Of a stretch of 8,368 nt of DNA, positions 5,583-8,368 are shown piece after piece. The notes below the pieces were generated by a model. The model was not told where the DNA came from. It was given only the letters and a program-made list of their open reading frames with translations, and did no database searches. Made by a program: the position numbers and the translations under genes. Source of the DNA: Microcaldota archaeon (GTDB taxonomy: Archaea > Micrarchaeota > Micrarchaeia > Norongarragalinales > CAINOH01); assembly GCA_027371655.1 (NCBI GenBank), contig DAHXMR010000196.1, forward strand, positions 1-8,368, in the 5' to 3' direction. Position 1 is the stretch's first letter. Each line of letters begins with the position of its first letter.

Positions 5583-6311
5583 CTATTTGATGCTTATGGA
5601 AGGCGGAATGCAAAGCTTGTGCGAGTTTTTTTCCATCCTTTTCAAAAGCTTTTTCGCAAGAGCGCTTTTTGTGCTGGCCGTTCCGGCTTCAAGTTTTTGA
5701 AGGGTTTCATCTATTTGGGCGTACGCCGCGCCCAGTTCGGACTCGTCGGTCTGCCCAGGCCACAAACCCGCGGTGGGCGGCTTGTCGATTATCCTTTTGG
5801 GCACGCCAAGCTCTTTTGCAACGGCGTAAACCTGCATCTTGTAAAGTTCGCCTATGGGTTCGAAGTCCACTCCGCCGTCGCCGAATTTCGTGAAATACCC
5901 CAAAGCCATTTCGCTTTTGTTGCTTGTGCCCGCCACAAGCGCGTTTTTGTCGCGCGCCTTCGCGTAAAGGAAAACCATTCGCAAGCGGGATGCGATGTTG
6001 CCCCTGCCCATGCCGTCCGCGGGCTTCGCGGTTTTTGCAACGGCTTCAACCGCCTGCGTCAGGTCGGCGGCTTCGAAGTTGCACCCGAATTTTTCGGCAA
6101 CGGCCGTGGCGTCGGCCAAGTGCGAATAGTCCCCGGCAGGCAAGTGGTACGCGAAAACGTTTTTTGGCCCAAGCGCCTTGCACAGTATGCCGCACACGCA
6201 GGCGGAGTCCACGCCCCCGCTTATTCCAACCACGCAGGAGTGCCTGCCCGAGGCGTTTGCGTACTTTTGGGTGCCGCGCACCAGGGCGCCAAGCAATTTT
6301 TTGGGGTCCAT
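5583..6311 (-). CDS. nadE: Ammonia-dependent NAD+ synthetase
   Basis: Amidates nicotinate adenine dinucleotide to NAD+ with ATP and ammonia, the last step of the pathway. The 242-residue protein is only the synthetase domain, with no glutaminase (nitrilase) domain, so ammonia is the expected nitrogen donor. Motifs in order: the P-loop SGGVDSA (31-37), GNIASRLRM (104-112), GTSNKSE (128-134), GYFTKFGDG (138-146), PIGELYK (152-158) and PPTAGLWPGQTDE (178-190), which together form the ATP and NaAD sites. The C-terminal HKLCIPP segment (231-237) is also typical. The ATG lies 13 bases after the nadA stop and no better start is present. It sits between nadA and nadC, an order that puts the last enzyme second in the operon. 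No missing key residue is apparent. Confidence 0.95.
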   Translation of the reverse strand: MDPKKLLGALVRGTQKYANASGRHSCVVGISGGVDSACVCGILCKALGPKNVFAYHLPAGDYSHLADATAVAEKFGCNFEAADLTQAVEAVAKTAKPADGMGRGNIASRLRMVFLYAKARDKNALVAGTSNKSEMALGYFTKFGDGGVDFEPIGELYKMQVYAVAKELGVPKRIIDKPPTAGLWPGQTDESELGAAYAQIDETLQKLEAGTASTKSALAKKLLKRMEKNSHKLCIPPSISIK

Positions 6312-6324
6312 TTTCCGTCAAGCC

Positions 6325-7263
6325 TCATTTCCCGATTTCAAGCATTTTGCCTATGCACGCGCGTGCGCGCCCCGCGATTTCCTGGGGCACGTTGACCTCG
6401 TGCTGTTCTTTTTCCAGCGCGTCAAGCGTGTTTTGGAGGGTGGTTTTTTTCATGAACGCGCAAGTGCCGCTGTTTGGCGCGGCCATGAATTTTTTGCCGG
6501 GATAATCGCGTGCAAGCCTTTCACACATCCCGATTTCCGTGCCTATTATGAATTCCTTTGCATCGCTTTCGCCCGCGCGCTTGACCATCCCGCCCGTGCC
6601 GTAAACGTAATGCGCCATGTCGCGGATTTCCTTTTTGCACTCCGGGTGTGCTATGACCTCGGCGTCCGGTCGCAGTTTCATGGCTTCCGCCAATTGTTGC
6701 GCGCTTATAGCGGTGTGCGCGTAGCAGAACCCGTTCCATGGGATTATTTCCTTGTCAATCCCTTTGGCATCAAGTTGTTCCTGGGTGTATTGCGCGAGGT
6801 TCTGGTCGGGCCCGAACAGCACCCGCCTCGCGGGCATGCTGCCGGCGACTTTAACGGAATTTGCCGAAGTGCAGCACGCGTCGAACTCGGCTTTCACGTC
6901 GGCGTTGGTGTTGATGTAACACACGCTTGAAGCATCGGGGTATTTCGCCTTCCACGCCCTCGCGGCACTTGCGTCCATCATGCTTGCCATGGTGCATCCC
7001 GCGCCTAATGCGGGCAGGAGCACTTTTTTTCCCGGGTTCAAAATCTTCGCGGTTTCGGCCATGAACCTCACGCCGCAGAACACGATTATTTCCGCGTCGC
7101 TTTTGGTGGCCTTGACGCTCAAGTCGTACGAGTCGCCCACGTGGTCGGCTACCTCGTAGATTTCCGGCCGCTGGTAGTTGTGCGCGAGGATTACCGCGTT
7201 CTTTTCCCCCTTGAGTTCGAGGATGCGGTCCGCGAGTTTCCGCTGTTTTGCGTCAAGCCCCAT
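6325..7263 (-). CDS. nadA: Quinolinate synthase, [4Fe-4S] enzyme
   Basis: Condenses iminoaspartate with dihydroxyacetone phosphate to quinolinate, the first committed product of de novo NAD synthesis. The 312-residue protein has the three-fold NadA layout: ILAHNYQRPEI (25-35), GDSYDLS (43-49), FCGVRFMAET (62-71), and the three expected cluster cysteines Cys90 (GAGCTMASM), Cys180 (NGFCYAHT) and Cys268 (SGTCAFMKKTTL). YINTNADVKA (116-125), HPEC (206-209) and GTEIGM (241-246) are further family matches. The third-cysteine context and the length resemble the short type found in archaea and Thermotoga rather than the longer Escherichia coli form. Only four bases separate ATG 7263 from an upstream out-of-frame ATG. 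It is the first gene of the nad cluster, 101 bases from trpA. The enzyme making iminoaspartate is not in this window. Confidence 0.95.
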   Translation of the reverse strand: MGLDAKQRKLADRILELKGEKNAVILAHNYQRPEIYEVADHVGDSYDLSVKATKSDAEIIVFCGVRFMAETAKILNPGKKVLLPALGAGCTMASMMDASAARAWKAKYPDASSVCYINTNADVKAEFDACCTSANSVKVAGSMPARRVLFGPDQNLAQYTQEQLDAKGIDKEIIPWNGFCYAHTAISAQQLAEAMKLRPDAEVIAHPECKKEIRDMAHYVYGTGGMVKRAGESDAKEFIIGTEIGMCERLARDYPGKKFMAAPNSGTCAFMKKTTLQNTLDALEKEQHEVNVPQEIAGRARACIGKMLEIGK

Positions 7264-7285
7264 TTTTCATACGCCGTAAAACCTG

Positions 7286-7309
7286 CCAACGCCGCCGTGG
7301 GGCCGTTGG
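7286..7309 (-). promoter_or_regulatory. Hairpin in the nadA leader region
   Basis: CCAACG (7286-7291) pairs with CGTTGG (7304-7309), and GCC (7294-7296) with GGC (7301-7303), around a GTGG loop with a two-base CC bulge, a nine-pair GC-rich stem. It lies 22 bases before the nadA ATG, so if transcription starts upstream it sits in the 5' leader. No known NAD riboswitch consensus was recognised. It could be regulatory or simply structural. Confidence 0.35.
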
Positions 7310-7314
7310 GATGC

Positions 7315-7358
7315 GAAAAGTAAAAAACCAGCAAAACCATTTTGCGCGAAGTGGTTTT
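7315..7358 (-). terminator. Probable terminator of the trp operon
   Basis: Seven bases past the trpA stop on the - strand, AAAACCA and TGGTTTT (7352-7358 and 7333-7339) form a seven-pair stem with a 12-base loop. This is followed by TTTTTT and TTTT tracts (7327-7315). Archaeal RNA polymerase can end at T-tracts alone, so the T-rich stretch is the stronger part. The stem is A-T rich and weak. This would separate trp from nad transcripts and implies a nad promoter within 7264-7330, though no clear TATA/BRE pair is seen. Confidence 0.45.
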
Positions 7359-7364
7359 AGTAGG

Positions 7365-8219
7365 TTACGTTAAAGCCGCCTTCATTTCCCGCGAAAACGC
7401 AGCCACTTTTTTTAACGCCTCGCCCGGTTTCCCGCGTTTTGCATCCGGGGCATGCAAGTCAACTATTTTGCTTCCCACGATTGCGCCGTCCGCGCCCGCG
7501 CTTGCGATTTCCCGCGCCTGCGCGGGGGTTGAAACGCCGAAGCCGACCGCAACGGGGATTTTCGAGGTTTTTTTCGCGCGTTTCACTAGCGCAATCGCCT
7601 CTTTTGAAACGCTTTTGCGTGCGCCCGTTGTCCCCGACACCGAGACGAGGTAAAGGAATCCCGTTGCCCGTGCGAGGATTTTTCCAAGCCTTGCCGCAGG
7701 CGTGTTGGGGGCGGCAAGGAATATGCAGTCCAGCCCGGCGTTTGCGCACGCATTGCGCAAGGTTGCCGATTCTTCAAGGGGCACGTCGGGGCACAAAATC
7801 GCGCTCGCGCCCGCATCCGCGGCATCACGCGCAAAACGCCCAACCCCCGCGTGAAAAACAATGTTGTAGTACGCCATTACCACGATTGGCGCGATTATCC
7901 CCCTCTTGCGCACGCGGGCAACCAACGCCAAAGCTTTCTTCGGAGTCATCCCGCCCGCCAACGCGCGCACCGATGCCGCCTGTATGGTGGGGCCGTCGGC
8001 AACAGGGTCCGAAAAAGGGATGCCAAGCTCTATAATGTCCGCGCCATTTCCGCACAACGCGCCAATCAATGATTCGGTGAATTTTTCCCCGAAATCCCCG
8101 CAGCAAACGTATGGCATGAACGCCCTTTCCCCCCGCCGCTGCAGGCGCGCGAACGTGCTGGAAAGGGGGTATTTGTTCTGTTTTTGCGTGCCTGTTTGTT
8201 CGCCCGGTTTTTTGCTCAT
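7365..8219 (-). CDS. trpA: Tryptophan synthase alpha chain
   Basis: Cleaves indole-3-glycerol phosphate to indole and glyceraldehyde 3-phosphate; the indole passes to TrpB. The 284-residue TIM barrel shows [20 protein letters not shown] (61-80), holding the catalytic pair equivalent to E. coli Glu49 and Asp60 (Glu64 and Asp75). Further matches are VMAYYN, the PDVPLEES segment, [11 protein letters not shown] in the mobile loop region, and the phosphate-binding VGFGVST and [12 protein letters not shown] near the C-terminus. About 15 residues precede the position where the E. coli protein starts ([14 protein letters not shown]), polar and probably disordered. The ATG overlaps the trpB stop as ATGA (8216-8219), so the start is secure and translation is probably coupled. 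It looks like the last gene of a trp operon, followed by a terminator-like element. Confidence 0.96.
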   Translation of the reverse strand: MSKKPGEQTGTQKQNKYPLSSTFARLQRRGERAFMPYVCCGDFGEKFTESLIGALCGNGADIIELGIPFSDPVADGPTIQAASVRALAGGMTPKKALALVARVRKRGIIAPIVVMAYYNIVFHAGVGRFARDAADAGASAILCPDVPLEESATLRNACANAGLDCIFLAAPNTPAARLGKILARATGFLYLVSVSGTTGARKSVSKEAIALVKRAKKTSKIPVAVGFGVSTPAQAREIASAGADGAIVGSKIVDLHAPDAKRGKPGEALKKVAAFSREMKAALT

Positions 8220-8368
8220 TTTTTCACGCCCCCGAAAAACGGCATCACTTGCTGCACGTCCTTGTCGCCCCGCCCGGACAGGCAGATTATCGTGGCCTTG
8301 CCGCGGAAGAGTTTCTTGTTCTTGTCCACGAACGCTATTGCGTGGGCGCTTTCCAGCGCGGGAATGAT
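8216..8368 (-). CDS. trpB: Tryptophan synthase beta chain, C-terminal end (partial)
   Basis: The last 50 codons of trpB, with the 5' part beyond the right edge of the window. The visible residues include [10 protein letters not shown] at the cut edge and the SGRGDKDV motif that precedes the C-terminus in TrpB proteins, and the protein ends [10 protein letters not shown]. TrpB is the PLP enzyme that joins indole and serine to make tryptophan; the catalytic lysine and most of the PLP site are outside the window. The stop codon TGA (8216-8218) overlaps the trpA ATG, giving the usual trpBA order. Whether this is TrpB1 or TrpB2 cannot be decided from the tail alone, although coupling to trpA favours TrpB1. 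Confidence 0.93.
   Translation of the reverse strand: MIPALESAHAIAFVDKNKKLFRGKATIICLSGRGDKDVQQVMPFFGGVKK

Noticed and set aside
5856..5868. GGGTTCGAAGTCC, like a tRNA T-arm
   Set aside because: It is inside nadE (antisense to the FEPIGE codons), with no acceptor stem, D-arm or anticodon arm around it.
5619..6930. Overlapping + strand frames of about 250 codons opposite nadE and nadA
   Set aside because: Low-complexity Arg/Phe/His-rich products with no recognisable domain; the - strand enzymes explain the region.

Overview
The window looks like a piece of a GC-rich archaeal chromosome. The archaeal signs are an archaeal-type NMN adenylyltransferase (GRFQPFHLGH, NadM family), a complete-looking GHMP mevalonate kinase and an HMG-CoA reductase, which together point to mevalonate-derived (ether) lipids. 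The very compact gene layout would suit a small-genome lineage such as a DPANN group (for example Diapherotrites), but that placement is a guess that the sequence alone cannot settle.

Layout. Only the first gene is on the + strand: mevalonate kinase (68-1177). Everything else reads on the - strand, so in transcription order from the right edge: the 3' end of trpB (8216-8368, cut by the window), trpA (7365-8219), a 101-base gap with a terminator-like hairpin plus T-tract and a second hairpin, then nadA, nadE, nadC, nadM, an APH/choline-kinase-fold kinase, a class II HMG-CoA reductase, a 50-residue charged protein, and an RsbW-like GHKL ATPase that ends flush against the mevalonate kinase stop codon. 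trpB/trpA and nadC/nadM are joined by ATGA stop/start overlaps. The nadA-to-HMGR genes are separated by 0-60 bases and could be one transcript.

Function. NadA makes quinolinate, NadC converts it to nicotinate mononucleotide, NadM adenylates it and NadE amidates it to NAD+. Four consecutive enzymes therefore cover quinolinate to NAD+. The iminoaspartate-producing enzyme (NadB or aspartate dehydrogenase) is not in the window. HMG-CoA reductase and mevalonate kinase supply consecutive mevalonate-pathway steps. The HMGR keeps the Asp associated with NADH preference in the Pseudomonas mevalonii enzyme, so linkage to the NAD genes may not be accidental. The end of the trp operon lies upstream.

Unexplained parts. 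Three genes have no assigned job: the APH-like kinase between nadM and HMGR, the 50-residue protein, and the RsbW-like ATPase, which resembles bacterial anti-sigma kinases although archaea have no sigma factors. A 28-base degenerate heptamer repeat lies just after the nadM stop codon and obscures the start of the kinase gene. No rRNA, tRNA, CRISPR array, insertion sequence or integrase was seen.
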